DNA of 64,000 nucleotides from Paenibacillus senegalensis JC66 (GCF_000285515.1 NZ_HE610962.1:103766-167765), one strand, 5' to 3'; counted from the first letter of the stretch, positions 25,371 to 35,096 are shown. A program made the numbers and translations. The notes: generated by a model from the letters alone, not told the origin.

Positions 25371-26333
25371 TTAGTACAAGCCTTCTTCGCCGAATCGTTT
25401 GGCGATTCTGTTCGCCGCAACGACCAGGATCAGGCCGACGGCGCCCTTGAACAGCCCGACGGCTGTCGCAAAACTGAAGTTGGTATCGATAATACCCTTG
25501 AAATACACATAAGTGTCCAAAACATTGCCCGTTTCCATTGTAAACGGATTCAACATTAGGAAAATTTGTTCGAATCCGCTATCCAATACGTTGCCTAACC
25601 GAAGTATCAGCAATATAACAATGGTGCTTCTCAAGCCGGGCAGGGTAATGTGCCAGATTCGCCGCCAGCGGCTAGCTCCGTCCATCACCGCCGCTTCATA
25701 CAGAGACGGGTTGATGCCGGCCAGCGCCGCTAGGAATATGACGGTTCCCCAGCCAGCTTCCTTCCATATGACCTGGAGCACGACAAGCGGCTTAAAGAAA
25801 GCCGGATCGGTCAGGAAGGGGATTTTGCTGGCGCCCAGCACCTGATCCAGGAAGGTGTTGACCAGCCCTCCGCTGCGCAGAAAGATGACCGTGATCCCGG
25901 CTATGATAACCCAGGACAGGAAATGCGGCAGGTACACAATTGACTGGATAACGCGCTTGAACAATTCGTGCCTGACCTCATTCAGCATCAGCGCAAGGAC
26001 GATCGGAGCCGGAAACGCAAACAAAATTTGCAGGAAAGAAATGTTAAGCGTATTCCACAATACCCTCACGATCTCGCTGTCATCGAAAATCGCGGCAAAG
26101 TGCTTCATACCGGCCCAGGGGCTGTTGAAAATCCCGAGGAAAGGGCTGTAATCCTGAAAAGCGATCACCGAACCGAGCAAGGGCAAATACTTGTAAATAA
26201 GGAAATACAATAGGCCCGGCAGCATTAAGAGAAGCAGGTACTTGTCACGGTTGATCCGGGAAAGGAAGGATCGGAATCGGCTTTTCTTGAAGTTAGCTGG
26301 AATGGAAACTGCAGTGTCGGGGAGCTGTTTCAT
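25371..26333 (-). CDS. ABC transporter permease, YteP/LplB type
   Basis: 320 aa. Cytoplasmic N-terminus of ~30 residues, then six helices. LLLMLPGLLYFLIYKYLPLLG and the IAFQDYSPFLGI stretch are hallmarks of LplB/YteP permeases; EAA loop SLYEAAVMDGASRWRRIWHITLPGL. Good AAAGGAG site. First structural gene of this operon, downstream of the AraC sensor gene after a ~380-bp gap with a terminator. Confidence 0.93.
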   Translation of the reverse strand: MKQLPDTAVSIPANFKKSRFRSFLSRINRDKYLLLLMLPGLLYFLIYKYLPLLGSVIAFQDYSPFLGIFNSPWAGMKHFAAIFDDSEIVRVLWNTLNISFLQILFAFPAPIVLALMLNEVRHELFKRVIQSIVYLPHFLSWVIIAGITVIFLRSGGLVNTFLDQVLGASKIPFLTDPAFFKPLVVLQVIWKEAGWGTVIFLAALAGINPSLYEAAVMDGASRWRRIWHITLPGLRSTIVILLILRLGNVLDSGFEQIFLMLNPFTMETGNVLDTYVYFKGIIDTNFSFATAVGLFKGAVGLILVVAANRIAKRFGEEGLY

Positions 26334-26712
26334 TGAATTCTCCTTTCTCGCCGGCCCGCTCCGGCCTTGGTCTATAGCTCGAAATTATACGGGCCGCTGT
26401 AATTATTCCGCAATTTTCATATGTTTCCGGGGCTTGCATGAAATGATCAAGAATCGCAACAAATGAACAACGGCGTCTTATGCCCGCTCAAGCGGCTCTT
26501 GATAGGCGACTCTGAGCAAGGAGCCCTGAAACAAAAATCACAAGTTCTAAGGTGAATAAGTCCTAGAACTTGCGATTTTATGTCATCCTGACGACATTCT
26601 TTCTTTCATTCAAATTTTCTTTTATGTTGCAGTGCAGCTAACAACAACGCTTACCTTGGACGGCCCCGGACACGCTCGCCTTAAACTCTCCTTAGATAAT
26701 CCTTGATAGCTC
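26334..26712. other. Intergenic region between AraC sensor gene and permease operon
   Basis: Contains the terminator at 26534-26580. The remaining ~200 bp should hold the promoter and AraC binding site for the operon, but I could not pick a clear promoter. Confidence 0.45.
26534..26580 (-). terminator. Rho-independent terminator after the AraC sensor gene
   Basis: Stem AAAATCACAAGTTCTAAGG with its near-perfect complement; on the minus strand it ends in a T-rich tail. It separates the regulator from the permease operon. Confidence 0.75.
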
Positions 26713-29001
26713 TTATGAGGAGTCATCGCTGCGGGCATTTTCCCGGTATTTTGCCGGAGGAACGCCGTTCATTTGCCGGAAGGTGCGGGTAAAGTTCTGA
26801 ACGGATGCATAGGAAAGCTTGGCCGCAATCTCTTTGATCGGCATATCGGTCATCGTCAGCCATTCCTTCGCTTTTTCCATGCGATAGTTCATCACGTAAT
26901 CGCTGTACGATAGCTGCATTTCCTCCTTGAACATCCGGCTGAGCTGTGACTGTGACACCCCAACCTCATCCGCGATGTCCTTCATCGATAGTCCTGCATC
27001 GTAATGCTCGCGAACATACTGCCGCACCCGCTGCACTACTTTTTTTTGCTTCGAGACGTGCTCCTCGCGCAGCTTCTCGATAATCGTGGAGAACACCGTT
27101 CGGGAAAACCACTGCTCCATCTCCGTCAGCGTTTCGAATTCGTACAGCTGCTTGTAGATGCTGTCACCTATCACCTGCTGCGGATCATGCCCCAGCTCCT
27201 GGACGAGAGAGGTCACCTCCCCGATAATATAGACAAACAGGCCGTATACCGTCTCCGAATCGTACGCCAATTCCGGTAAAGCCCCGATCATCTCGGACAG
27301 CTTGCGGCGGGCCAATTCCTCGTCCTCCTGTACAACAGCGGACGCAATATCCTTTTGCAGCTTCACCAGGTTCAGCCCGGAATGCTTAAGCGAGGGACGA
27401 ATCTGCTCCTTGCGGATCGTCGTATCGTGCCCTAAGTACAATCGATAGCTCATCAGTCCTACCGCTTCCTGGTAGCATTCGGTGATAGACGCGACCCCGT
27501 CGCGAAAAGGACTTACCGCAACCGTAACCGAAAAGTTCAGGCTGTTTGCTGCCTCCTTCCGGTACTGCGCCATAGCTCCCAATAAAAGAGGAGCTGCGCG
27601 ATCGGGGCTGTCTCCGGCATCGACAATCATTACGATCTGCCTCATGAGCGGAACCACGATAACGGTCAACCCGTGATCTTTGCCCGTATGCTCCAGCATT
27701 TTGCGCAAGGTGTGGAAATAATTCGAAAGCTCCATTCTCGAACACGTTTTGGCAAGCTTGTAGTAACGGTCGATCTCTGCCACGCAGACACAAAACGCTG
27801 GGCCCCGCAGCGCATGCGCCAAAGCTCCGGTTTCCAATTCCTGAGGGCGGATCTCACCGAGCAGCAGCTTTTGACAGAGATTCTCAATCATGAGCGGTGT
27901 CTGATGCTTCAGCTTGTCTTGCAGCTCCCGATTGGCCCTTACCATTTGATCCATAAATTCATCGAGCACGTTCAGTCCGTCCCGCCCATGCCCCGGCCTT
28001 GGATTCTTGTAACCCGGAACATTAGACAGCAGCCGCTTGATTGGAAAATACATGCGGTTAGAAGCAACGAATGAAAGACCAAGCCACAGCAGGAGCATAA
28101 CAGAAGCGATCGTCCAGGTGATAACCCGGATTTGGTCGGACTTTTCTGTCAGCTCCGACATTGGTGTGAAGGTGACATAGGTCCAGCCGTTGAACATCGA
28201 TTTGACTGCGGACATACGGTGCTGTTCGCCGTGCAGCGTAAACGCACCTTGATAAATATCGGAATGAAGCAGATTCTTTATCGCGTTAAGCCCGGAAATC
28301 GTTGAACCGATCTCGCCAGGGTCACTGCTTAATACGATCCGTTCCTGCTCATCGATAATGATCGTCTTTTTTGAGCTGTCCGCATTCAGCCTGTTGAGGA
28401 AATCGGTCAGCTGCTTCGTTTCAACATGCAGCACCACCCTGCCTGTAAACGCTTCCGCAGTCAGCGGTACTCCGCGAACAAGCAGAAGATCGTTCTGGTT
28501 CGCATATTGTCCAGGCGGGATTACTTCGAAGCTGTTGAAGTTCAGATCAATCCTTTTAAGCGCTTCCATAAAAGGAAACTGCTCAACCGGGATAAGTCCA
28601 TAACGGGTCGAGTAAACAGTGCCGAACCGGTTATAGACGAGAGACACCTCGAAATCGACATCGGATGTTACCTTGTACTCGCCAAGCTGCTGGATCATGC
28701 TGAGGCTCAAATCCAGATGCCGCATGGAAGGCCCTACCTCGAACGTGCTCTCGATCGTCGGGTTGGACGAGATGAGCATAGAGCTTTTTGTAATACTTCT
28801 CAGAAAAAGATTCATTTCATGCTGGATTTGGTTCAGCACCGTTTTATGCCGCAAATTGACTTCGTCTTGGATGCTTCGTGAAGCGATATGAGAAGAAACC
28901 GAACCGAGGAGGATCACGGGTGTAATGCTAAGCAGCAGGAAATACAAGAACAATTTGCGCTTATAAGACGGCTCGCGCATGGATAGCAGCAGTCTTTTCA
29001 T
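26713..29001 (-). CDS. AraC-family regulator with extracellular sensor (membrane-bound)
   Basis: 762 aa. First helix at ~17-38, an extracellular ~260-aa Cache-like sensor region, second helix near 296-318 (ITWTIASVMLLLWLGLSFVA), a linker, and a C-terminal pair of AraC helix-turn-helices (about 655-755: SMKDIADEVGVSQSQLSRMFKEE and IKEIAAKLSYASVQNFTRTFRQM). This one-component layout is common in Paenibacillus next to LplABC systems and is thought to sense extracellular sugar or the loaded binding protein and activate the adjacent operon. Confidence 0.93.
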   Translation of the reverse strand: MKRLLLSMREPSYKRKLFLYFLLLSITPVILLGSVSSHIASRSIQDEVNLRHKTVLNQIQHEMNLFLRSITKSSMLISSNPTIESTFEVGPSMRHLDLSLSMIQQLGEYKVTSDVDFEVSLVYNRFGTVYSTRYGLIPVEQFPFMEALKRIDLNFNSFEVIPPGQYANQNDLLLVRGVPLTAEAFTGRVVLHVETKQLTDFLNRLNADSSKKTIIIDEQERIVLSSDPGEIGSTISGLNAIKNLLHSDIYQGAFTLHGEQHRMSAVKSMFNGWTYVTFTPMSELTEKSDQIRVITWTIASVMLLLWLGLSFVASNRMYFPIKRLLSNVPGYKNPRPGHGRDGLNVLDEFMDQMVRANRELQDKLKHQTPLMIENLCQKLLLGEIRPQELETGALAHALRGPAFCVCVAEIDRYYKLAKTCSRMELSNYFHTLRKMLEHTGKDHGLTVIVVPLMRQIVMIVDAGDSPDRAAPLLLGAMAQYRKEAANSLNFSVTVAVSPFRDGVASITECYQEAVGLMSYRLYLGHDTTIRKEQIRPSLKHSGLNLVKLQKDIASAVVQEDEELARRKLSEMIGALPELAYDSETVYGLFVYIIGEVTSLVQELGHDPQQVIGDSIYKQLYEFETLTEMEQWFSRTVFSTIIEKLREEHVSKQKKVVQRVRQYVREHYDAGLSMKDIADEVGVSQSQLSRMFKEEMQLSYSDYVMNYRMEKAKEWLTMTDMPIKEIAAKLSYASVQNFTRTFRQMNGVPPAKYRENARSDDSS

Positions 29002-29408
29002 GAGATTCCCCCTTTCTATTTAATCTCAAGAATCGATTGTTATAAAAGGTTCGACGCGCCGCCTCTAAACCCTGTCGCTTATATTAATATTAAAAGCAGG
29101 AGCTTTGTTTTAAGCTAAATAAATCAAGAAATTTGCGATAATCAGCAATTGGATATGGTATTTTTTGGATATTCCAAATACAGCAAAAGCGCCGCCCGGA
29201 CGAGCCGGAACGGCGCTTCGGACCGCACGCAAAAAGCCGCACGGCGTAACAAATAGTTGACAGGCAGCGGCCCGTCAGGTTACGTTCCAGTTTCATTGCC
29301 AGAGAGAGACTAGATGCAAGCAAGTTTCCCCCGTAAAGCAATGTGCAAAACGACAGCTGCACAGATTGGCAGTGCTTGATGCAGCCATCCGTTAGTTGCT
29401 GGCAACTA
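29002..29408. other. Gene-free stretch with a GC-rich hairpin
   Basis: No supported gene; the minus-strand frame at 29090-29362 lacks a start signal and family likeness. AAGCGCCG (29187-29194) pairs with CGGCGCTT (29211-29218), with an inner CCGG pairing. On the minus strand it is followed by TTTTGC, so it may terminate the FMN reductase gene. Confidence 0.5.
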
Positions 29409-29954
29409 TCAGGAAAGAGCAGTGGAGCTGTCGACCTGCTGAATCCAGGCGTTAATTTTATTCTGCAAACGGTCTTGCAGCTCGTCTACGAGATCGAATC
29501 CGCCTTCTTCGAGGCGGGTGACCTGGGCATCCAACGCATATACACCGCCGACAATATTGGATGCCCCCAGTACGGACAGCACAGGCTTAAGCGCATAGTC
29601 GATAGCAAGCAGATGGGCAATCGTTCCGCCAATGGCCAGCGGCAGAATTGTTTTGTTGTCCAGGCCTTTCTGCGGAATCAGGTCGAGAAACGCCTTCAAT
29701 ACCCCCGTATAGGAAGCTTTATAGATCGGGGTAGCGACGACAACTCCATCCGCTTCAGCGATGAGACGGTTCGCCTCGACAATGGCCGGACTATCAAACT
29801 TGACATGCAGAAGATCTTCCGCTGGCAGCGAGCGCACTTCAATTTCGTTGTACTCCCATTTGCGGTTTTCTACATGTTGACGGACAACGTCCAACAGGCC
29901 ATTCAGGCGGGAGTTAGGTGTAGGACTTCCAGAAATAACAACAATTTTAGCCAC
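29409..29954 (-). CDS. NADPH-dependent FMN reductase, SsuE-like
   Basis: 181 aa flavodoxin-like reductase. GSPTPNSR binds the FMN phosphate, and TPIYKASYTGVLKAFLDLIP is the conserved flavin/SsuE signature. It supplies reduced FMN, typically to a flavin-dependent sulfonate or related monooxygenase. No monooxygenase gene is adjacent, so its partner is unknown. I start at GTG 29954, 9 bases after AAAAGGA; the ATG at 29963 would touch that site. Confidence 0.88.
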   Translation of the reverse strand: MAKIVVISGSPTPNSRLNGLLDVVRQHVENRKWEYNEIEVRSLPAEDLLHVKFDSPAIVEANRLIAEADGVVVATPIYKASYTGVLKAFLDLIPQKGLDNKTILPLAIGGTIAHLLAIDYALKPVLSVLGASNIVGGVYALDAQVTRLEEGGFDLVDELQDRLQNKINAWIQQVDSSTALS

Positions 29955-30016
29955 GGCAATCATTCCTTTTCGTTATCATTGGATTATGTGGTAATAAACC
30001 GGCTCAAAACTTAAAC
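29955..30016. other. Short intergenic region
   Basis: Promoter region of the FMN reductase gene; nothing distinctive visible. Confidence 0.3.
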
Positions 30017-30265
30017 TAGCGGTTGACAACAAAGGAGGAAATCACTACGGGGAATGAGGGGACCTCCGATCGCTGTTGGCATATGCTCCCGAAGTACGCT
30101 TTCTTCCAGAAAGCGTTGACCCCAGATTTCTTAATCATAGCCGCCTCAGCGGTTAAAATCCGGTGGCAAAGGCGGACGCTTCCACGCTCCCGAAGCTGCT
30201 TTCCTTCGGAAAGCTTGGACTCCCTCTTCCCCTCCGCTTCTGCTATCTTATACTGTCAACCGCTA
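30017..30265. mobile_element. MITE-like element with 12-bp terminal inverted repeats
   Basis: Begins TAGCGGTTGACA and ends TGTCAACCGCTA, a perfect 12-bp inverted pair 249 bp apart overall. Inside are two related hairpin units, each introduced by GCTCCCGAAG: ACGCTTTC/GAAAGCGT near 30100 and GCTTTCC/GGAAAGC near 30205. No transposase-size frame. No clear target duplication is visible. It fits a non-autonomous element or a large structured repeat. Confidence 0.5.
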
Positions 30266-30626
30266 ATTATTAGAGTGAGCCAATAAACCAACTAAAAATA
30301 GGATTGCTTCTATTGTAGCTTATAACTGTCAACTCCAATAATCAAGTTTGCGCCTGCCTTGTGGATCTAAAATCCGGAGTCCGTGCGTGCTTTCCGTGCT
30401 TAGGCAAGTTGGAGACATTCCAACACATCGGGAATAAACTCATCATCGACCCCCTTAGCCAAATCCGCCGGGGAAAATGATCGTCCTTGATTGAGGCTCT
30501 CCCTCCGGGTTAAAACAAAATTTCACCCAATGAGCCGGCGCGGCAGCATAACCACTGGTTGGAGCTCATGCCACTGCCAACCAAATCCCAAGGTATCATT
30601 TGAACTTTGAGGATTCGCTGAAGGAT
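30266..30626. other. Gene-free stretch with faint coding traces
   Basis: On the minus strand short open runs such as DLAKGVDDEFIPDVLECLQLA look protein-like but are broken by stops. They may be remnants of a decayed gene. No promoter or terminator stands out. Confidence 0.3.
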
Positions 30627-32867
30627 CTACCCATATGCGCGAATTTCTATGACCTCAGCCCGTGGCGATCCGTTCGTAGCCTCAACGACCAGCCTTACGG
30701 CCTCAACTGGAATTCCCCGCCCAAGCTTGTGAATTTGCTTGCGCTTCCGGTTGCCTTTCATCCGTGCAATCTCCTGCCACTCCCCGCCGCTAAGCCCTTC
30801 CCACCTATAATCTCTGACCAGCTCGGGGATGACGTCGAATGGTGTGCGGTGATGATGGAGGTTAATTAGATCCTCATTCACGTCATCGTTAAAAATACAG
30901 TGCAGCTCGCGGATGACGACAGCTTCCGGCCAGGATAGTTCCAGCCATGGCTGGCGATCCTCCTTCATGACAGCCGACATCCAGCTGTGAGGCCCGCCGT
31001 AAGGCCTCAGAATGCCATCGGTCACGCAGCCTTCATTATAAGCTTTCGTTTCAGCCCGCATCCGGAAGCATAGAGGAAAGCGCGACTGTCTCCGCATGTC
31101 CCATTCTACGGCAGGCTGCGGATGCCCTGCTTCCAGCTGGCGCCCAGCCAGCGGGCGCCTCGCAAACATCAGCACACCGCTAAACAGCCCCTCAGACTGA
31201 TACAGCGTAATAGCCGGGTTGCTGCGGATGATCAGAAAAGCATTTTGCGCCGTTTGCGGCTCCCAATTCAGCTCAAGCGCCACCCACTGCTGTTCGCCGC
31301 GGGCAACCTTGACAAGACAGGAGTCAACCGATTCGGCAGGCACGTAATTCTCTGCCCTGCCTGTGCCGCAAAGCTCGACCTCCAGCACGGTATCGTCCGC
31401 CGCATCGAGCAGCAGCTCCACGCCCGCAACCCGGGGATCGACCGGAAACAGCAGGCCGGTATCCGCAGTCAGCGGGTAAGCGCACACCGGCTCCTCGATA
31501 GCGATGTGCCGGCAGCGGCTGGACGCGCGTACTCGCGCTTGCCGCGCCAGGTTGGCCGGATCGTGATGAGCCAGGCCGATCACCGAAGCGTCCTGGTGAA
31601 GCAAAAGCTGCTGCAACTCCTCGATATGACGCTCGCCGAGCTCTCTCGGGCTTATCCCTTTGTGCGCCGCCAGAGCCGCTCCCGTGCCTGCCGCTTCCCC
31701 GATGACCGCACAAGTAGCCATCACTCTCGTCGTCCCGAACGCGACATGGGAAGCGCTGATATTCCTCCCCGCCATCAGCATATTGCTTACATTGATAGAG
31801 TAAAGCGAGCGAAACGGGATATGGTAGATCCCGTCCAAATGCAAGTGATTCGAGCCACGCTCCTTGGCATATACCCCTTGGGGCGGATGCAGATCGATCG
31901 ACCAGCCGCCAAAGGCAACGCGATCGTGAAAAGGCTTTTGCGCCAGCAGGTCATTTTGATTAAGCTCATAATCCCCAACGAAACGGCGGTACTCTCTTTT
32001 CCCCGGGATCGAGCCCACCCATTCCAGCGTCATCGTATCGGCATCGAATTGTCCGGAATTTTTAATATAGTCCCAAATGCCGTAAATGACCGACCATAAC
32101 TCATCGCGAATTCGCTCGTTCTGGTCTACAATATCAAGCTCTCCTCCCCACTCTATCCACCAGTAAGCGCAGCCGTTATCACCGCTTTTAATAACCCGCT
32201 GCAGAGGAATCGACGTATCGGCTATATTCAGGGCGAAGGAAGGGGGAACAAACTTGACCGGAGCGCCATGATCCTTCGTATAAAACAGGAGCGTGCTGCC
32301 GAGCGTAATGCTGTCCGCCGTGTCAGGCGCCCAGTCTTCGTTGTACTCGTTCCTCGCTTCCCGTCCGATCCGGTATTTCGCTCCCGCTAAATATCCGATT
32401 AAGCCGTCGCCCGTGCAATCCAGATAGTAAGAGCTGCGAAACTCGATGCGGCGTTCCGAGCCCATCATCCATCCCGTAACAGAGCGGATTGTGCGCTGCT
32501 CCTCCGGCCCATCGGCCTCCAGCTCGTGGACATCCGTATTCAAAAACAATTGGATGTTAGGTTCCGCCTTTACTTGTTCCAACACGACCAAATCCCAATA
32601 ATATGGATTGCCTTCCGGATTGGTGTATTGGTTCTCCACAAACAGCTCTCCCATAATTCCCGTCTCTCTCGCGAAACGGTGAATACCGTGAGCGGTAGCT
32701 CCGCATACCCATACTCTGACCTCGCTGCTGGAATTGCCGCCAAGCACCGGCCGATTCTGGACCAGAGCCACCTTGCAGCCAAGCCGGGCTGCCGCCACAG
32801 CAGCACATACTCCTGCCAGCCCTCCTCCAACTACCGTTATATCCGTTCGCACTGTTTCCTTCCTCAA
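30627..32867 (-). CDS. FAD-dependent oxidoreductase (FAD_oxidored family) with C-terminal beta domain
   Basis: About 746 aa. The N-terminal Rossmann motif VVGGGLAGVCAAVAAARLG and GGNSSSEVRVW identify the PF12831 FAD_oxidored family; a second FAD contact, LMAGRNISASHVAFGTTRVM, lies near residue 390. The last ~300 residues are beta-rich, like a carbohydrate-binding or jelly-roll module. These proteins are common in sugar-degrading loci of Paenibacillus and Bacteroidetes but mostly lack a known substrate. Start is uncertain: TTG 32867 has AAGGAGG at good distance; GTG 32876 and GTG 32852 are alternatives. The divergent AraC gene is the likely regulator. Confidence 0.87.
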   Translation of the reverse strand: MRKETVRTDITVVGGGLAGVCAAVAAARLGCKVALVQNRPVLGGNSSSEVRVWVCGATAHGIHRFARETGIMGELFVENQYTNPEGNPYYWDLVVLEQVKAEPNIQLFLNTDVHELEADGPEEQRTIRSVTGWMMGSERRIEFRSSYYLDCTGDGLIGYLAGAKYRIGREARNEYNEDWAPDTADSITLGSTLLFYTKDHGAPVKFVPPSFALNIADTSIPLQRVIKSGDNGCAYWWIEWGGELDIVDQNERIRDELWSVIYGIWDYIKNSGQFDADTMTLEWVGSIPGKREYRRFVGDYELNQNDLLAQKPFHDRVAFGGWSIDLHPPQGVYAKERGSNHLHLDGIYHIPFRSLYSINVSNMLMAGRNISASHVAFGTTRVMATCAVIGEAAGTGAALAAHKGISPRELGERHIEELQQLLLHQDASVIGLAHHDPANLARQARVRASSRCRHIAIEEPVCAYPLTADTGLLFPVDPRVAGVELLLDAADDTVLEVELCGTGRAENYVPAESVDSCLVKVARGEQQWVALELNWEPQTAQNAFLIIRSNPAITLYQSEGLFSGVLMFARRPLAGRQLEAGHPQPAVEWDMRRQSRFPLCFRMRAETKAYNEGCVTDGILRPYGGPHSWMSAVMKEDRQPWLELSWPEAVVIRELHCIFNDDVNEDLINLHHHRTPFDVIPELVRDYRWEGLSGGEWQEIARMKGNRKRKQIHKLGRGIPVEAVRLVVEATNGSPRAEVIEIRAYG

Positions 32868-33269
32868 TCCCTGCACCCTCCTTCTGATCTCCTCTTGATC
32901 TCCTTCTATCCTTCTAGTCTCCTTCTGATCTCCTTCTTTTCATCAAACCTCGCCTAATCCTCGGTTTCCCATATATCCCGGTCAATCTGAATTTCCATAT
33001 ATCTCGCGCAATCCTCGCATTTTCCTTATATCCCGATCAATCTTCTCAATCTGCATTTGTCTTCTTTTTCATCATATCTCGATCATATGAAAGGATAAAT
33101 GCAGTAATTTAACATCTATTTATACTTTTTTTCAATTCTTCCAAGTATTTAACAGGAGGCTTTCAGAGAGAAAAAGCGAAATCATTAAAGACTAAGACTT
33201 TTAAGAACACTAAAAACAGAAAGGAATATGATCTGATTTCTCAAAAATAGCCGGAGGAGATATTGATAG
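32868..33269. other. Divergent intergenic region
   Basis: Pyrimidine-rich with CTTCTGATCTCCTTCT-like direct repeats (32880-32940) and a second imperfect repeat built on ATATATC(C/T)CG...CAATC (32965-33050). It should carry both divergent promoters; no operator could be assigned. Confidence 0.45.
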
Positions 33270-34040
33270 ATGCTGCAGCGCTTGGACTGTGTTTTTTGGA
33301 GGCAAAAAAAGCAGTTTTTGTTGGCGGAGGATACCTATGACACATGGGTGTGGATCGCTGTTCAGGATGGAAGCTTCCGCTTCAGCATTGGACTGGCGGA
33401 GGGGATTGGCCGGCCCGGAGATATCGTTTGCTGTCCACCTTGGGTGCCATTTGGGCGGGAAACACTGGAGCCGCTCACCTTTCACTTCATCCGTTTGGGC
33501 TTCGCTGGTTCCGGGTCCCCTCCTGCTGGCTTTCACGCCGGATTATTAGCGATAAAACATCCGGATCGGCTTAGACACAACCTGACTCTCCTGAGCGAAC
33601 TGGACGATGCTCTCCATCTTCACCCTGAACCGATTCGGAAGCATCTTGTGCGCGATATATTGATGTTCTGTCTTGAGGAGCAAGGGTCACTTGATGCCGT
33701 GCGACTGCTTTCTTCCGATCCTCTAATGAATGAAGCGGTTGCGCTGATTCGAGAGCAGGCGGCCGACGTCAAATTCAACGTGGGAGCAGCCGCAAGGGCT
33801 ATCGGGCTGACTCCGGTACAGTTCTCGCGAAGGTTCCAGGCAGCCTTCCCGCTGACCCCGATTCGTTATTTGACGGAATGCCGGATTCAATTGGCGAAGA
33901 AGCTGCTTACCGAAACCGATGATACGCTGGAGCAGATTGCCGGCCGCTGCGGCTACGAGAACGGTTACTATTTCAGCCGCGTATTCAAGCAGGCAGCGGG
34001 AACCACTCCCTCGTCATACCGTCGGCAATTCCGGGTATAA
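33270..34040 (+). CDS. AraC-family transcriptional regulator
   Basis: 256 aa. The N-terminal ~150 residues look like a cupin-type ligand-binding domain. C-terminal ~100 residues carry two helix-turn-helices (NVGAAARAIGLTPVQFSRRFQAA and LEQIAGRCGYENGYYFSRVFKQ) and the family ending GTTPSSYRRQF. Ribosome site GGAGGAGAT upstream of ATG 33270. Divergent from the FAD oxidoreductase gene, which it most likely controls. Confidence 0.92.
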   Translation: MLQRLDCVFWRQKKQFLLAEDTYDTWVWIAVQDGSFRFSIGLAEGIGRPGDIVCCPPWVPFGRETLEPLTFHFIRLGFAGSGSPPAGFHAGLLAIKHPDRLRHNLTLLSELDDALHLHPEPIRKHLVRDILMFCLEEQGSLDAVRLLSSDPLMNEAVALIREQAADVKFNVGAAARAIGLTPVQFSRRFQAAFPLTPIRYLTECRIQLAKKLLTETDDTLEQIAGRCGYENGYYFSRVFKQAAGTTPSSYRRQFRV

Positions 34041-34414
34041 TATGCCGCAGCAGCAATTCTTCATTCCGCTCCCGCCAGCTATCCAAGCTGGGTCGAGCAG
34101 TCGCTTTAAGTTACATTTTTCGAGATTGCTGAATCTGCTGAAGACTATAACGAGCAAAATCTTTAAGTATACCTTTGAAGCCAACCACACAAAACTGAAG
34201 TAAAAAAATCCTAATCAACTCCTGATTAATTGGAAAATGGCAGATTCAGCTTCTCTTCTTCTGACGTAATACTATAGTAGGACAATTATTTCTAGGAAAT
34301 AGGAAACTACCCGTTTACATGACTGATGACTGTACAAACTCAATTAGCCAGGACGGGGCTTTCAATCAAACACGATATCTTGGCTAATCCCGTTACCCAG
34401 TAAGTAGAATCTAA
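34041..34414. other. Gene-free stretch
   Basis: AT-rich sequence downstream of the AraC gene. A weak hairpin, TCCTAATCAACTCC/ATTAATTGG type, occurs near 34210-34235 and could act as terminator. No gene supported. Confidence 0.35.
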
Positions 34415-34472
34415 TTATGCAAAATGCTCCGTGTTTGGTTCATATTTATGCAAAATGCTCCGTGTTTGGTTC
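34415..34472. repeat. 31-bp-period direct repeat
   Basis: A 27-base sequence beginning TTATGCAAAATGCTCC and ending GTGTTTGGTTC occurs twice without mismatch, at 34415-34441 and 34446-34472. It lies 50 bp before the next gene and may be a duplicated regulatory site. Confidence 0.8.
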
Positions 34473-34523
34473 GTATCCATAGTTAGCTCTAATTCCCCTA
34501 TTTGCAGACTGGAGGGAGAGTTA

Positions 34524-35096
34524 ATGGAAAGGAAACTGCTGCTGGTTTGCTCTGCCATCCTCTTTTTGCTGATCGCCCTTGTTCCAGATTACTCGGTTAA
34601 TAGAATTAGAAACACGGAGATTATGGATGGATTGAGAATGCTTGCGGAAAGCACGGATCAAATCAGCAAAGTCGAAATGAAAACAACCGATCGTCTATAT
34701 CTGGCTGTTGAATATTCATTAACTCGTCCACTAAGTGCAAGTCAAAGGGATAGTATATTTATATCGACACAGGACTACATATTGAGTGAAGATATGCGAC
34801 GGAAACTGACTCAAGAATTAACTATACCCGATCCCCGGTTATTTGCCGAAGGCATCTCTGTCCGTTTTCGTTATCGCACGGCTAGCGGACAGGATACATA
34901 CTGGATCTACTCCTTGACAGATAGGGAAGATAGCGGAGGGCCGCGCTGGGACGTGGTCGGACCACGTGAGGACGGTAGTCACGGGGTTATAGCGACATGG
35001 TACCCGGAAGGAGATACTCTACAACTGGATTCAAACTTCCAAAATTCTGCTGCAAAACGTGACCGGAAATCTGGTCAATCAAAGTGTCACAAATAA
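34524..35096 (+). CDS. Hypothetical membrane-anchored or secreted protein
   Basis: 190 aa. Starts at ATG 34524 after GGAGGGAG; a hydrophobic N-terminal segment (LLLVCSAILFLLIALVP) acts as signal peptide or anchor. The remainder is a mixed alpha/beta domain with YWIYSLTDRE and RWDVVGPREDGSHGVI segments, and a basic C-terminus. I do not recognise a family. It is preceded by a duplicated 27-base sequence and its stop is followed at once by a copy of the GAGCGTTA repeat. Confidence 0.75.
   Translation: MERKLLLVCSAILFLLIALVPDYSVNRIRNTEIMDGLRMLAESTDQISKVEMKTTDRLYLAVEYSLTRPLSASQRDSIFISTQDYILSEDMRRKLTQELTIPDPRLFAEGISVRFRYRTASGQDTYWIYSLTDREDSGGPRWDVVGPREDGSHGVIATWYPEGDTLQLDSNFQNSAAKRDRKSGQSKCHK

Noticed and set aside
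29090-29362. 90-codon minus-strand frame
   Set aside because: No ribosome binding site, Cys/Arg-rich random composition, overlaps a hairpin region.
31122-32099. 325-codon plus-strand frame
   Set aside because: It lies wholly antisense to the FAD oxidoreductase gene, which has clear family motifs; the composition is that of a shadow frame.
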